A DNA stretch of 59,385 nucleotides from an uncultured Christensenella sp. (GCA_910577435.1 CAJTLV010000008.1:48157-107541), one strand, 5' to 3'. Counted from the stretch's first letter, positions 9,165-16,632 are shown. Program-made: numbers and translations. Notes: generated by a model not told the origin, from the sequence alone.

Positions 9165-9260
9165 ATGCGCATTGTTTCTTGCTACAATATGGTATGGAGG
9201 TCGAACGAAGTTCGGTTTTATCATTGTGCGAGAAATACATATTCACCGATAACCGAATGA
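9165..9260 (+). CDS. Candidate 31-codon leader peptide
   Basis: ATG 9165 has GAGG at 9156-9159, 5 nt upstream, and the frame closes at TGA 9258-9260. The peptide begins MRIVSCYNMVW. It lies wholly between the consensus promoter and the strong hairpin at 9291-9330. Around it the RNA has local stems (for example GTTTTG/CAAAAC and CGAAC/GTTCG). It resembles a leader ORF of ribosome-mediated attenuation upstream of ribosome-targeting resistance genes; that role is inference and translation is not proven. Confidence 0.4.
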   Translation: MRIVSCYNMVWRSNEVRFYHCARNTYSPITE

Positions 9261-9290
9261 ACCGGCGTTTGTAAATAAATGCGTTGATCG

Positions 9291-9330
9291 ACGGACTGTG
9301 AGATTGTTTCTCGCGGTCCGTTTTTATTTT
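9291..9330 (+). terminator. Strong intrinsic terminator or attenuator in the leader
   Basis: A 13-bp stem (9291-9303 with 9309-9321, two or three G-T pairs) with a 5-nt loop, followed by TTTTTATTTT. It would stop transcripts from the 9077 promoter at about 220 nt, before the methyltransferase. It could be a regulated attenuator or simply the end of a small RNA. Confidence 0.75.
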
Positions 9331-9363
9331 CTCGAAACCGTATAATTTCAAAGGAGGTGCGAA

Positions 9364-9411
9364 ATGAGAATTTGCATAGAAAAAGAAAGATTCAATCACG
9401 TTTTGCTATAA
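9364..9411 (+). CDS. Candidate 15-residue leader peptide
   Basis: MRICIEKERFNHVLL, read from ATG 9364 to TAA 9409-9411, with a near-perfect SD (AAAGGAGGTG, 9350-9359). A TATAAT at 9341-9346 lies too close upstream to include the SD in its transcript. The peptide therefore probably needs read-through of the 9291-9330 hairpin. The spacing and strong SD just before two hairpins and the Cfr-like gene suggest a second leader ORF. Confidence 0.4.
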   Translation: MRICIEKERFNHVLL

Positions 9412-9413
9412 AG

Positions 9414-9511
9414 AGCCGATTGGTCGTCCCGACTTGATCAAGAACTGCGGGCGACTTGCAGATCGGCTGTCCTACGAGTGATTAACCCCTACAGATTAGA
9501 TTAGTCACTCG
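9414..9511 (+). other. Structured 5' leader of the Cfr-like gene (two hairpins)
   Basis: Hairpin 1: AGCCGAT (9414-9420) pairs with ATCGGCT (9462-9468), and an inner stem pairs GTCG/CCCG (423-426, 428-431 of this block) with CGGG/CGAC. Hairpin 2: CGAGTGATTA (9475-9484) pairs with TAGTCACTCG (9502-9511) over 10 bp with one G-T. I could not match this to a known riboswitch class. It ends 18 nt before the start codon. Confidence 0.5.
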
Positions 9512-9529
9512 CAAATAAGAGAGTCGATA

Positions 9530-10549
9530 ATGACAAAATACGAAGTTATGAGACGGATCGTAAACGATCTCGGATACCCCGAATACAGATTCGGACAAAT
9601 TACCGATGCGATTTTCAAACAAAAAGCGAGGCGTTACGAAGATATGACGCAACTGCCCGCGAGCCTGCGCAATGCGCTTAAAGCCGAACTCGGCGAGTAT
9701 ACGGTCGGATTTACGGCAGTCACGCACGACCTGTCGAAACAAACGCAAAAAGTATTGTTTCGCGCGCCCGACGGATATGCCGTCGAGGCGGTGGCGCTCG
9801 AATACAAAAAGGGCTGGCACTCTTTTTGCGTTTCGTCGCAGTGCGGGTGCGCGTGCGGCTGTAAGTTTTGCGCTACGGGCGGAATGGGGTTTAAACGCAA
9901 TCTTTCCGCCGACGAGATCACCGATCAATTGTTGACCTTTCTTTTAGAGGGGAAAACATTGGACAGCGTGTCGTTTATGGGTATGGGCGAGCCTTTGCTT
10001 AATCCCGAAATATTTACGGCATTGCGCGTGTTGATCGACCCGCAACTGTTCGGACTGTCGCAACGAAGGCTGACGGTATCGACGGTGGGGATAGCGACGG
10101 GCATAAAGCGTATGACGGCCGAATTTCCGAATGTGAATATCGCATTCTCGTTGCACGCGCCTACGGACGATCTCCGTCGCACGATAATGCCGGTGAACGA
10201 TAAATACGATATTGCCGATGTGCTTGGCGCACTGGACGGGCATATCGCGGCGACCAACCGCCGCGTGTTCCTTGCTTATGTTATGTTGCGCGGTGTGAAC
10301 GACGGCGATGCGCAAGCCCGTGCGCTAATAGATCTCATCGATAAGCATAAGCGGTATAAACGGCTATACCATATCGATTTGATCCCGTATAACCGCGCAC
10401 CCGCCGAGTTGTTTGTTGCAAGCGACAGGCGTCGAATTATAAAGTTCCGCAATATTTTGGAACGTGCGGGTTTGAGTGTTTCCGTGCGCACTCAGTTCGG
10501 TTCGGATATAAACGCCGCTTGCGGACAGCTGGCAGTAACCTCGACGTAA
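9530..10549 (+). CDS. Cfr/RlmN-family 23S rRNA A2503 methyltransferase, Cfr-like
   Basis: 339-residue radical-SAM methyltransferase. The cluster motif is CxxxCxxC at C107, C111 and C114, and the catalytic C-terminal Cys lies in NAACGQL (C331). From memory of the families, several blocks are closer to Cfr than to housekeeping RlmN: SQCGC before the cluster rather than SQVGC, EITDQLL, DPQLFGLSQRR, VRTQFGSDINAACGQL and YRFGQITDAIFKQ near the N-terminus. One block (GEPLLN) is RlmN-like. Cfr methylates C8 of A2503 and gives resistance to phenicols, lincosamides, oxazolidinones, pleuromutilins and streptogramin A; RlmN methylates C2. Which activity this protein has is not settled here. It stands alone, behind an unusually long structured leader with small ORFs. 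Start ATG 9530 with a weak AGAGAG SD. Confidence 0.85.
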   Translation: MTKYEVMRRIVNDLGYPEYRFGQITDAIFKQKARRYEDMTQLPASLRNALKAELGEYTVGFTAVTHDLSKQTQKVLFRAPDGYAVEAVALEYKKGWHSFCVSSQCGCACGCKFCATGGMGFKRNLSADEITDQLLTFLLEGKTLDSVSFMGMGEPLLNPEIFTALRVLIDPQLFGLSQRRLTVSTVGIATGIKRMTAEFPNVNIAFSLHAPTDDLRRTIMPVNDKYDIADVLGALDGHIAATNRRVFLAYVMLRGVNDGDAQARALIDLIDKHKRYKRLYHIDLIPYNRAPAELFVASDRRRIIKFRNILERAGLSVSVRTQFGSDINAACGQLAVTST

Positions 10550-10712
10550 GCGCAAAGAGAGCGGGAGTATGCTTTTCGGTATAAGTGTCCATTCCTATAC
10601 CGTCGCTTCCGCTCGCGACACGTCGCGCCGTCGGATTAACGCCCGTCACGCAGTAGGGCAGTTTTTCTACGCTTTCGTCGAAGCCCTCCGCGTTCGCTAT
10701 GCGATATTTCTC
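10550..10712 (-). pseudogene. Short coding-like remnant without a start
   Basis: On the minus strand about 50 codons read like protein (EGFDESVEKLPYCV, then SDGIGMDTYTEKHTPALFAL). Stop codons lie just upstream and there is no start. The frame runs on into the antisense of the methyltransferase. It is probably the tail of a lost gene; I do not recognise the family. Confidence 0.25.
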
Positions 10713-10724
10713 GGTTGTAGATCA

Positions 10725-11390
10725 TTAAATTAGCATTAAATTTCGCGTTCCCGTCATTCGCCGCCGCCGAAGTATTTTATCCTGCGCTTGCGCGGCGTAG
10801 TGTTCTATATCGGTAATGAACTGTCGGATGTCGGACAGTTCGAACATCGGGATCTCCAATGAGTCGGGGCATTCGAGATTTTTGTTCAACAGATATCGGA
10901 AATAAAAGTCGCCGTTGCCGTGAGAGTTTTCCAAAGATTCCACATATGCGACGGGTTTGTCGAATACGTCGCCGTCAAAGCCTTTTTCTTTAAGCTCTTC
11001 AAGCAGTTCGGAAAGAGAATGGCTGTTTACGTTAAACGATTCGTCAGCGTAGAACATATACAGATATTTTAATTTCAATTCGAGGTAATGTCTGAAACAA
11101 AACATAGCGGGCAAGTATCGGTAGGCGCAGTCGTCCATTTGTCTGTACCTGTCGCTCGGTTCGTATTTGTTCACTTGATTTAATAATGTCAGGCAACTTT
11201 TATAATAGGATCGCGCTACGAAATCCACTACGGTTTTTTCACTGAAATTTACCGTATCTGGAAGTATGGTGCTATCCGTAAAGTGAAAATCGACGATCAT
11301 TTTATCTTCCGCATACCGACTGCGTATAGCTCCGTCCACCCCTCTTTCTTTAAGCGGACTTCTCAGTGTGTTTTTTGACGGTTTCGACAT
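10725..11390 (-). CDS. Hypothetical protein, possibly HEPN-like
   Basis: 221 residues, unrecognised by name. The N-terminus is basic and short of structure. The centre has amphipathic helices with FCFRHYLELKLKYLY, followed by HSLSELLEELKEKG. These look like the paired helices of HEPN-type proteins, many of which are RNases or toxin components. I do not see a clean Rx4-6H catalytic motif, so the nuclease idea is weak. AT-richer codon use and remnants on both sides mark the area as accessory. No partner gene adjoins it. Confidence 0.5.
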   Translation of the reverse strand: MSKPSKNTLRSPLKERGVDGAIRSRYAEDKMIVDFHFTDSTILPDTVNFSEKTVVDFVARSYYKSCLTLLNQVNKYEPSDRYRQMDDCAYRYLPAMFCFRHYLELKLKYLYMFYADESFNVNSHSLSELLEELKEKGFDGDVFDKPVAYVESLENSHGNGDFYFRYLLNKNLECPDSLEIPMFELSDIRQFITDIEHYAAQAQDKILRRRRMTGTRNLMLI

Positions 11391-11661
11391 CGTGTTCTCC
11401 CATCGACTGCAATAGTTTTCGATTTATTATAGCAAACGCAAAAGAATTATTCAATGCAAAAACAGACAGAACCGAATTCTATCTTTATTATTCTCACAGT
11501 TACTTGCGATCTTCGGCTTATGCGCAATGACCATTCCTTCGGGATTCGGTTTTTACATAGTCGATATGATACCGCAAGCGACAGTATTTTCCAAGCGGTA
11601 TGATATAAATAAGCGGATGTCGAAAGCGCTAAAACAAACGAAAAACCGACGTAGATAATAA
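11391..11661. other. Intergenic with a membrane-protein remnant
   Basis: No intact gene. On the plus strand, 11485-11658 reads as a hydrophobic C-terminal-like fragment (SLLFSQLLAIFGLCAM..., ending KQTKNRRR) with no start. It is probably the remnant of a membrane protein gene. Confidence 0.25.
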
Positions 11662-11694
11662 AAAAGCTCAAACACTGAACTGTGTTCGAGCTTT
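11662..11694 (-). terminator. Intrinsic terminator of the 77-residue gene
   Basis: Read on the minus strand, AAAGCTCGAACAC pairs with GTGTTTGAGCTTT and a T-run follows. Confidence 0.75.
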
Positions 11695-11731
11695 GATATG
11701 GCGGTTATCGCGCCGTTATGGAAACGGTGGG

Positions 11732-11965
11732 TTATCCCTCGTAGCGATCGAGATTGGCACGGATCGCTTCGATAAGACGTTTCTCCGACGCGATTTTCGT
11801 GTCTCTCGCAACTTTTGTGCAAACAGATGTGCTGTAAAGTTTTGAAAGGTCATCGACGAGGTTCCTGAGATGTGTGGTGTCAAGGATGTTAACCGAGCCG
11901 CAAAGCTCTTCTGCCGTCGGCGCGGGTGTTGCGGGTGCGGCTGTGGTCGTAGTGTTCTTTTCCAT
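11732..11965 (-). CDS. Small hypothetical protein with a Thr/Ala/Pro-rich N-terminus
   Basis: 77 residues from ATG 11965, with an AGGAGA SD about 8 nt upstream. Residues 4-18 are low-complexity Thr/Ala/Pro. The rest is predicted helical and charged (NLVDDLSKLYSTSVCTKVARDTKIASEKRLIEAIRANLDRYEG). It has its own terminator, so it is a real monocistronic unit. I recognise no family; no signal peptide or membrane segment. Confidence 0.6.
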   Translation of the reverse strand: MEKNTTTTAAPATPAPTAEELCGSVNILDTTHLRNLVDDLSKLYSTSVCTKVARDTKIASEKRLIEAIRANLDRYEG

Positions 11966-12092
11966 AAAATATATCTCCTATATTATATATTTTTGTCCCC
12001 GAACCGAAAATTGCAGTATGGTGTTTGCGATATGCAAAAGTTCGGAGGCATCTATCGCGTTATCATAATAATATGCCTAAACTGCCGCGATA

Positions 12093-12491
12093 TTGCATAG
12101 AAAATTCAAAAAAATATCGGATGAAAATAAAATATCGCTTTCGATATTAAATAAAATTCAAAACGAGATATTGTTAAAAGGTAAAGCGGCTCGACGCGTA
12201 TGCTTTACATTAATAAAAAAAACTGATACTCTATTGCGAGAACACGGAAGCGCATCGAGAGATTTGTTGGATAGCGTATTATCCACAAACGGTATGACGA
12301 TAACCCCCGTTATAGAGTCTGCAAGCAATCAGGCGTTGATAGCTTGCGCGGAACATAATATCGGAGTTGCCGTATTACCGCAAAAACTCGTTGCCGAGCC
12401 TATCAAAAAGAATAGATTAAAAGTAATCGAAGTTGACGATAACAGTTTTGAAAGGTGTTACTATATAGTTCATCATAAAAAAAAGATTTAG
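12093..12491 (+). pseudogene. Truncated LysR-type regulator (C-terminal effector domain)
   Basis: The last about 90 residues (LLREHGSASRDLLDSVLSTNGM..., then ALIACAEHNIGVAVLPQKLV) have the pattern of the LysR substrate-binding domain C-lobe. The DNA-binding helix-turn-helix and first lobe are missing, and the first about 40 residues do not look like LysR. No SD precedes the start. It is probably a decayed regulator. Confidence 0.6.
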
Positions 12492-12643
12492 TCAGTCGCA
12501 AAAGAAAATTATATCGACGGCGCTTACGTTTTTTTGATTTTATAAAAAAAATTTTTAATTTCACCAACAAATCGTATGCTTGCTTTGTTGTATATAGTGA
12601 AAGGGCAAAAAGCTCTTGAATATACACCGAGGAGGTAAAAACG

Positions 12644-13642
12644 GTGAAAAAGAAATTTTTATTGGTTGGTTTGTGTTTAACTATGGCAGCGACTATGGCG
12701 TTGGCGGCGTGCGGAAATCCGAACAAAGGCAAGACAATCGCTTTAACTTCACCCAACGACGTTTACGGAATGGGTGCGGTATCCAGCGTAAGATTGTTGG
12801 GAAGCAATATGCCTGCAAGCGCAGTCAAGTCTTTCTCTGCAGTTAATGCTGCTGCAAAAACGCGCACTTGCGGAGTTAAGTTGGCGTCCGCTGTCGCAGA
12901 CACTTCGGAAAACGAAGTCAAAGAACAGTCGGAAAAGTTCAACGAATATTTTACCGCGCTCGACAGCTTTCTCGGCGATGACGTAGTATCCACTACTACC
13001 GTAGCAAATACGGACAGCAGTTACGACTACGAAACGAAAATGACGGTAAACGGAAAAGACTTTAACGGCGCGACGGTAACGTACACAATGTACTATACCG
13101 AAACGCTTGTAAAAACAAATACTACCGACGAAAACGAAGAAACTGAAAGCGAATATCAGCTTACCGGCGTAATGACAATCGACGGTGCGGACTATTATCT
13201 CGAAGGCGAACGCTCGGAAGAAAACGAAAAGGACGAATCGGAAACGGAATTGAAAATCCGCGCCTACGCTAATAAACAAGACAAGACTTCCTACATCCAA
13301 ATGGAACAGGAATATTCGGTTGAAAACGGCGAAACCGAAACAGAATACGTCTATTCCATCTATGTGGGCGGCGAACTGTTGGAACAGACCGCAGTCGAAT
13401 TTGAAACGGAAGACAAAGACGGTAAAGTCGAAACCGAATACGAACTTGAATTCAGAAAAGGCACGTCGAAAGGCAAATATATCGTAGAACGCGAAGTCGT
13501 AGAAAACAAAGCGGAAATTAAAGTTAAATATGCAATCGACGGTAAGTCGGGCGAATTCCGTATCCGCGAAATTACCGACAAAAACGGAGATAAACGATAC
13601 GAATATTCTTACAGCGACGGAAGCAAGCAGGTATTCGATTAA
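12644..13642 (+). CDS. Secreted lipoprotein sharing a sensor domain with the anti-sigma-like protein
   Basis: 332 residues from GTG 12644, with a strong SD (GAGGAGGT, 12629-12636). There is a lipoprotein signal peptide with lipobox LAAC, so the mature protein should start at Cys23 and be anchored outside the membrane. After it come VYGMGAVSSVRLLGSNMPASAVKSFSAVNA and an acidic, repetitive beta-rich domain. Codons from 13165 to 13595 are identical in DNA to the 3' part of the gene at 14229-15371. Family and ligand are unknown. It sits directly upstream of an ECF sigma factor and its likely partner, so it is probably part of that envelope-sensing system. Confidence 0.75.
   Translation: MKKKFLLVGLCLTMAATMALAACGNPNKGKTIALTSPNDVYGMGAVSSVRLLGSNMPASAVKSFSAVNAAAKTRTCGVKLASAVADTSENEVKEQSEKFNEYFTALDSFLGDDVVSTTTVANTDSSYDYETKMTVNGKDFNGATVTYTMYYTETLVKTNTTDENEETESEYQLTGVMTIDGADYYLEGERSEENEKDESETELKIRAYANKQDKTSYIQMEQEYSVENGETETEYVYSIYVGGELLEQTAVEFETEDKDGKVETEYELEFRKGTSKGKYIVEREVVENKAEIKVKYAIDGKSGEFRIREITDKNGDKRYEYSYSDGSKQVFD
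13165..13595 (+). repeat. 431-bp identical direct repeat, copy 1
   Basis: Base-for-base identical by eye to 14897-15327 (offset 1732). It covers the C-terminal sensor domain of the lipoprotein. Flanking parts of the two genes are only partly similar, so the identity points to gene conversion or a very recent partial duplication. Confidence 0.9.
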
Positions 13643-13651
13643 GTTTTACGT

Positions 13652-13680
13652 TTGACGAACACTTGAACATTTGGTATAAT
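13652..13680 (+). promoter_or_regulatory. Promoter of the ECF sigma gene
   Basis: TTGACG 13652-13657, 17-nt spacer, TATAAT 13675-13680. The sigma/anti-sigma pair can thus be transcribed by the housekeeping polymerase, separately from the lipoprotein gene. Confidence 0.7.
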
Positions 13681-13708
13681 TACGATACCGAAAATTCGGA
13701 GATAAAAA

Positions 13709-14227
13709 GTGGCACTCGATAAATTTATAAAAAAATTTATAAACGGCGATGCTTCCGCGTTTGATGAAATTTACAATCGGACGCGGAAGTCCGTTTACTA
13801 TGTGGCACTTTCTATACTGCGCGACAAAGCCCTTGCGGAAGACGTAATGCAGACAACGTATATGCGCGTATTAAAAAACATACAAGGGTATGCGCTCGGC
13901 ACGAACGCTTCCGCTTGGATAATTAAAATAGCAAAGAACGAAGCTATAAACATTAAAAAAGTCCGTATGCGGGAACAATCGGTTGACGAATACGAAAACG
14001 TTTCCCTTTTCGGGGTGAGCGAACCCGATACATACGGCGAGTTGACAGACTTGGCAAAACGGCTGTTATCCGACGATGAGTTTTCGATTTTAATGCTTGT
14101 AACCGCTTGCGGTTATAAACGGAAAGAAATAGCTAAAATGATCGATATGCCGATACCTACCGTTACTTGGAAATATCAGAACGCACTTTCTAAAATGCGT
14201 ACCGCTTTGGAAAAAGAAGGCTGTTAA
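13709..14227 (+). CDS. ECF-type RNA polymerase sigma factor
   Basis: 172 residues from GTG 13709 (SD CGGAG about 7 nt upstream). Region 2 is at residues about 10-75 (FDEIYNRTRKSVYYVALSIL...AEDVMQTTYMRVLKNI). Region 4 is at about 110-165 (DEFSILMLVTACGYKRKEIAKMIDMPIPTVTWKYQNALSKMR). No regions 1 or 3, as expected for an ECF sigma. The next gene starts one base after its stop and encodes a membrane protein likely to be its anti-sigma factor. Its target promoters are not evident. Confidence 0.88.
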   Translation: MALDKFIKKFINGDASAFDEIYNRTRKSVYYVALSILRDKALAEDVMQTTYMRVLKNIQGYALGTNASAWIIKIAKNEAINIKKVRMREQSVDEYENVSLFGVSEPDTYGELTDLAKRLLSDDEFSILMLVTACGYKRKEIAKMIDMPIPTVTWKYQNALSKMRTALEKEGC

Positions 14228-14228
14228 A

Positions 14229-15371
14229 ATGAAACGAATAGACATAGAAAAAGAACTTAAAAAGGAATCAGACCGGTTTGCGCCCGATCCGCTTGATAAA
14301 ATCAAAACTGCGGCACGGGCAGAAAACCTGTTGCCTTATGATACCGAACAAAATTCGGAAGTTTATACGCAAGGCAATACAGCTGTAATTGCAAAAAATA
14401 AGCGTAAAACGATTTGGTTGTTTACCGCGTTTGCGTCGGTTGTAGTTTGTTTGATTTTAATATTGTCGTTTACGTTACCTTTCGGAAGGAACAAACCGTT
14501 TAATCCCACACGCTTAAATCTTTCGGCAGAAGACGTTTACGGAATGGGCGCAGTATCCGGCGTAAGATTGTTGGGAAGCAGTATGCCCGCAAGCGCGGTC
14601 AAATCTTTCTCTGCGGTTAATGCTATCGCTTATACAACCACCGACAAATCGGAAGACGAAGCCAAACGGCAAGCGGAAAGATTTAACGAATATTTTACTG
14701 CGCTCGACAGCTTTCTCGGCGAAGAAATCATATCGACTGCTGCCGAAAAAAACACCGATAGCCGCTATCCTTATGATACGAAAATGACGATAACGGGAAA
14801 AGACTTGAATGGGAACACGATTTCCTATTTGATGTATTATACCGAAACTTTACTGCAAGACGATTTTGACGATGACGAGCGGGAATATAAACTTGTCGGC
14901 GTAATGACAATCGACGGTGCGGACTATTATCTCGAAGGCGAACGCTCGGAAGAAAACGAAAAGGACGAATCGGAAACGGAATTGAAAATCCGCGCCTACG
15001 CTAATAAACAAGACAAGACTTCCTACATCCAAATGGAACAGGAATATTCGGTTGAAAACGGCGAAACCGAAACAGAATACGTCTATTCCATCTATGTGGG
15101 CGGCGAACTGTTGGAACAGACCGCAGTCGAATTTGAAACGGAAGACAAAGACGGTAAAGTCGAAACCGAATACGAACTTGAATTCAGAAAAGGCACGTCG
15201 AAAGGCAAATATATCGTAGAACGCGAAGTCGTAGAAAACAAAGCGGAAATTAAAGTTAAATATGCAATCGACGGTAAGTCGGGCGAATTCCGTATCCGCG
15301 AAATTACCGACAAAAACGGAGATAAACAGTATGAATACACTTTCAGCGATAACGAAAAAATGATTTTTTAA
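14229..15371 (+). CDS. Membrane anti-sigma-like protein with the shared extracellular sensor domain
   Basis: 380 residues, starting one base after the sigma gene's stop. Residues 1-55 are a short cytoplasmic, helical, charged segment where a sigma-binding domain would be expected. Residues about 58-80 (IWLFTAFASVVVCLILILSFTLPF) are a single transmembrane helix. The rest is extracellular and closely matches the lipoprotein encoded upstream, including VYGMGAVSGVRLLGSSMPASAVKSFSAVNA and a C-terminal part identical in DNA. Gene order and topology fit an anti-sigma factor. No known anti-sigma zinc motif is visible, so the role is inferred from context. Confidence 0.75.
   Translation: MKRIDIEKELKKESDRFAPDPLDKIKTAARAENLLPYDTEQNSEVYTQGNTAVIAKNKRKTIWLFTAFASVVVCLILILSFTLPFGRNKPFNPTRLNLSAEDVYGMGAVSGVRLLGSSMPASAVKSFSAVNAIAYTTTDKSEDEAKRQAERFNEYFTALDSFLGEEIISTAAEKNTDSRYPYDTKMTITGKDLNGNTISYLMYYTETLLQDDFDDDEREYKLVGVMTIDGADYYLEGERSEENEKDESETELKIRAYANKQDKTSYIQMEQEYSVENGETETEYVYSIYVGGELLEQTAVEFETEDKDGKVETEYELEFRKGTSKGKYIVEREVVENKAEIKVKYAIDGKSGEFRIREITDKNGDKQYEYTFSDNEKMIF
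14897..15327 (+). repeat. 431-bp identical direct repeat, copy 2
   Basis: Partner of 13165-13595; it encodes the extracellular C-terminal domain of the anti-sigma-like protein. Confidence 0.9.
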
Positions 15372-15409
15372 CAAACAAGTCCAAGCGGTAATGCTTGGAC
15401 TTGTTTGTT
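15370..15409 (+). terminator. Terminator of the sigma/anti-sigma operon
   Basis: A 17-bp perfect inverted repeat (15370-15386 with 15393-15409) ending in TTGTTTGTT. Confidence 0.75.
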
Positions 15410-15433
15410 ATGATTTGCCGAAATAAAAAGAAA

Positions 15434-15472
15434 ATCCGAACCATTCACGTGTTACTATGATTGAGTTCGGAT
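15434..15472 (-). terminator. Displaced terminator of tRNA-Ala
   Basis: On the minus strand, ATCCGAAC/GTTCGGAT forms a stem followed by TTTTCTTTTTATTT. It lies about 10 nt from the outer att copy (15483), exactly where the tRNA-Ala terminator should be if the 2.6-kb element were absent. Confidence 0.65.
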
Positions 15473-15482
15473 TATTTTGATT

Positions 15483-15508
15483 TGGTGGAGATAGTGGGAC
15501 TCGAACCC
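15483..15508. repeat. Attachment-site direct repeat, distal copy
   Basis: 26 bp identical to 18108-18133, the 3' end of tRNA-Ala including CCA. It marks the far end of the integrated element. Confidence 0.9.
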
Positions 15509-15529
15509 GTTTACCGCAAGGGGGCGAAA

Positions 15530-15715
15530 ATGCTGACCGAGAATAAGACACGACAAGTCGCTCTTCGGCTTACCGCAAGCGATTTCGAATATCTATACAA
15601 CACTGCGCAACGGCTCGGCATGACTGTATCGGAATACGTTCGACTACTCGTGCAAAACGCAATCATTAGCGCGAAATGCGCGACCAGCACCGCAAAAAAG
15701 GACACGCCGACATGA
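15530..15715 (+). CDS. Small ribbon-helix-helix DNA-binding protein
   Basis: 61 residues from ATG 15530, with a GGGGG SD. The fold pattern is clear: a beta strand QVALRLT followed by two helices ending GMTVSEYVRLLVQNAI, as in CopG/MobC-like proteins that control copy number or help relaxases. The stop overlaps the Rep start (ATGA), so the two are translationally coupled. In the excised circle it would directly follow, and overlap, the end of the sigma-like gene. Confidence 0.7.
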   Translation: MLTENKTRQVALRLTASDFEYLYNTAQRLGMTVSEYVRLLVQNAIISAKCATSTAKKDTPT

Positions 15716-16302
15716 GGACAAGCAAACCGTTTAGCACTATCAGTTACAACACGGAAGACTACTTGACGGCAAAGCTCGACGAGCTTGTAATAACGCGAAA
15801 AATCGAGTTTTACGCCTTTATCGAACACTTGCCCGAAGACGACGAAACAAAGAAGCATAAGCACTTGTTAATCATACCGAACGGCACGATAAATACCGAC
15901 CAAGTACAAGACTATTTGACCGAGCTCGACCCGACAAAACCTGACGGCAAACCGCTCGGGTGTATCATGTTCCGCTCGTCAAAATTCGGCGATTGGTACT
16001 TGTACGCGCTCCATGATGTCGGCTATCTCGCCCAGCGCGGACAGTCGCGGAAATACCATTACACGCAAGCCGATTTCAAGGTATCGGACAGCGACTATTT
16101 GCGCGAACTCACGCACACAATAGACTATTCGCCATATAACCGCTTTGCGCAAATACGGCAAGCCGCCGAAGACGGTATAGCCTTTCAGCACCTTGTGTGG
16201 CAAGGTCTTATACCGATACAGCAGTACATAGCATACGAACGTGCATACGAATGTATGTTGCGAAATAATACATACCGAAACGGCAACAGCGGACATGATT
16301 AA
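15712..16302 (+). CDS. Rolling-circle replication initiator (Rep_2-like)
   Basis: 196 residues from ATG 15712, overlapping the previous stop. HUH-type metal motif in KKHKHLLI (near residue 49), then WYLYALHDVGYLAQRGQSRK with candidate catalytic tyrosines, matching small-plasmid Rep proteins of the RepB/pMV158 kind. Such enzymes nick the double-strand origin and join to the 5' end through tyrosine. The inverted repeats just downstream (16312-16571) are good candidates for its origin. It is the only DNA-cutting enzyme in the element. Family call by motif and context. Confidence 0.65.
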   Translation: MRTSKPFSTISYNTEDYLTAKLDELVITRKIEFYAFIEHLPEDDETKKHKHLLIIPNGTINTDQVQDYLTELDPTKPDGKPLGCIMFRSSKFGDWYLYALHDVGYLAQRGQSRKYHYTQADFKVSDSDYLRELTHTIDYSPYNRFAQIRQAAEDGIAFQHLVWQGLIPIQQYIAYERAYECMLRNNTYRNGNSGHD

Positions 16303-16311
16303 CCAATGCGC

Positions 16312-16571
16312 TTTTACTTGTCAACGGCTTGCCCCGTAGGGGTCGCGGCTTTATGCCTAACGGGAGATAAAAAGCGACCGTTGACAAGTAAAACGCCGAA
16401 CACCCGACAACACCGATAATTACCACCCGAGAGCGTAAGCGCACTATGTGCCTTACGCTCTCTTAGTTACTCCGCCCACGAGCGAGCGCGACTAACGGAA
16501 ACGCTTGTGAGCGAAGGAGCAACGCCCGAAAATCGGGCGCGGTTATGCCGTTACCACGAATAACGGCATAA
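16312..16571. other. Cluster of inverted repeats, probable replication origin or terminator region
   Basis: Four hairpins lie in a non-coding stretch: 16312-16327 with 16378-16393 (16 bp, perfect, 50-nt loop holding CCCCGTAGGGG); 16429-16439 with 16452-16462 (11 bp, plus an inner GCAC/GTGC); 16523-16529 with 16533-16539; and 16543-16553 with 16561-16571 (11 bp). Rolling-circle plasmids keep double- and single-strand origins in such hairpins. The second hairpin may also end the rep transcript. Confidence 0.5.
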
Positions 16572-16632
16572 AATTGTTGTTTTTGTCAGACAAATATATA
16601 AATATAACAAAGACAAAGTAAGGGAAAAAGTG

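Noticed and set aside
9077..9274. 65-codon frame starting in the -35 box upstream of the Cfr-like gene
   Set aside because: Its start and its first ATG lie at or before the predicted transcript start; the 31-codon frame from 9165 with an SD is better supported.
9414..9511. Known riboswitch in the leader of the Cfr-like gene
   Set aside because: The two hairpins do not match the conserved cores of the preQ1, purine, TPP, SAM, c-di-GMP or fluoride classes as I recall them.
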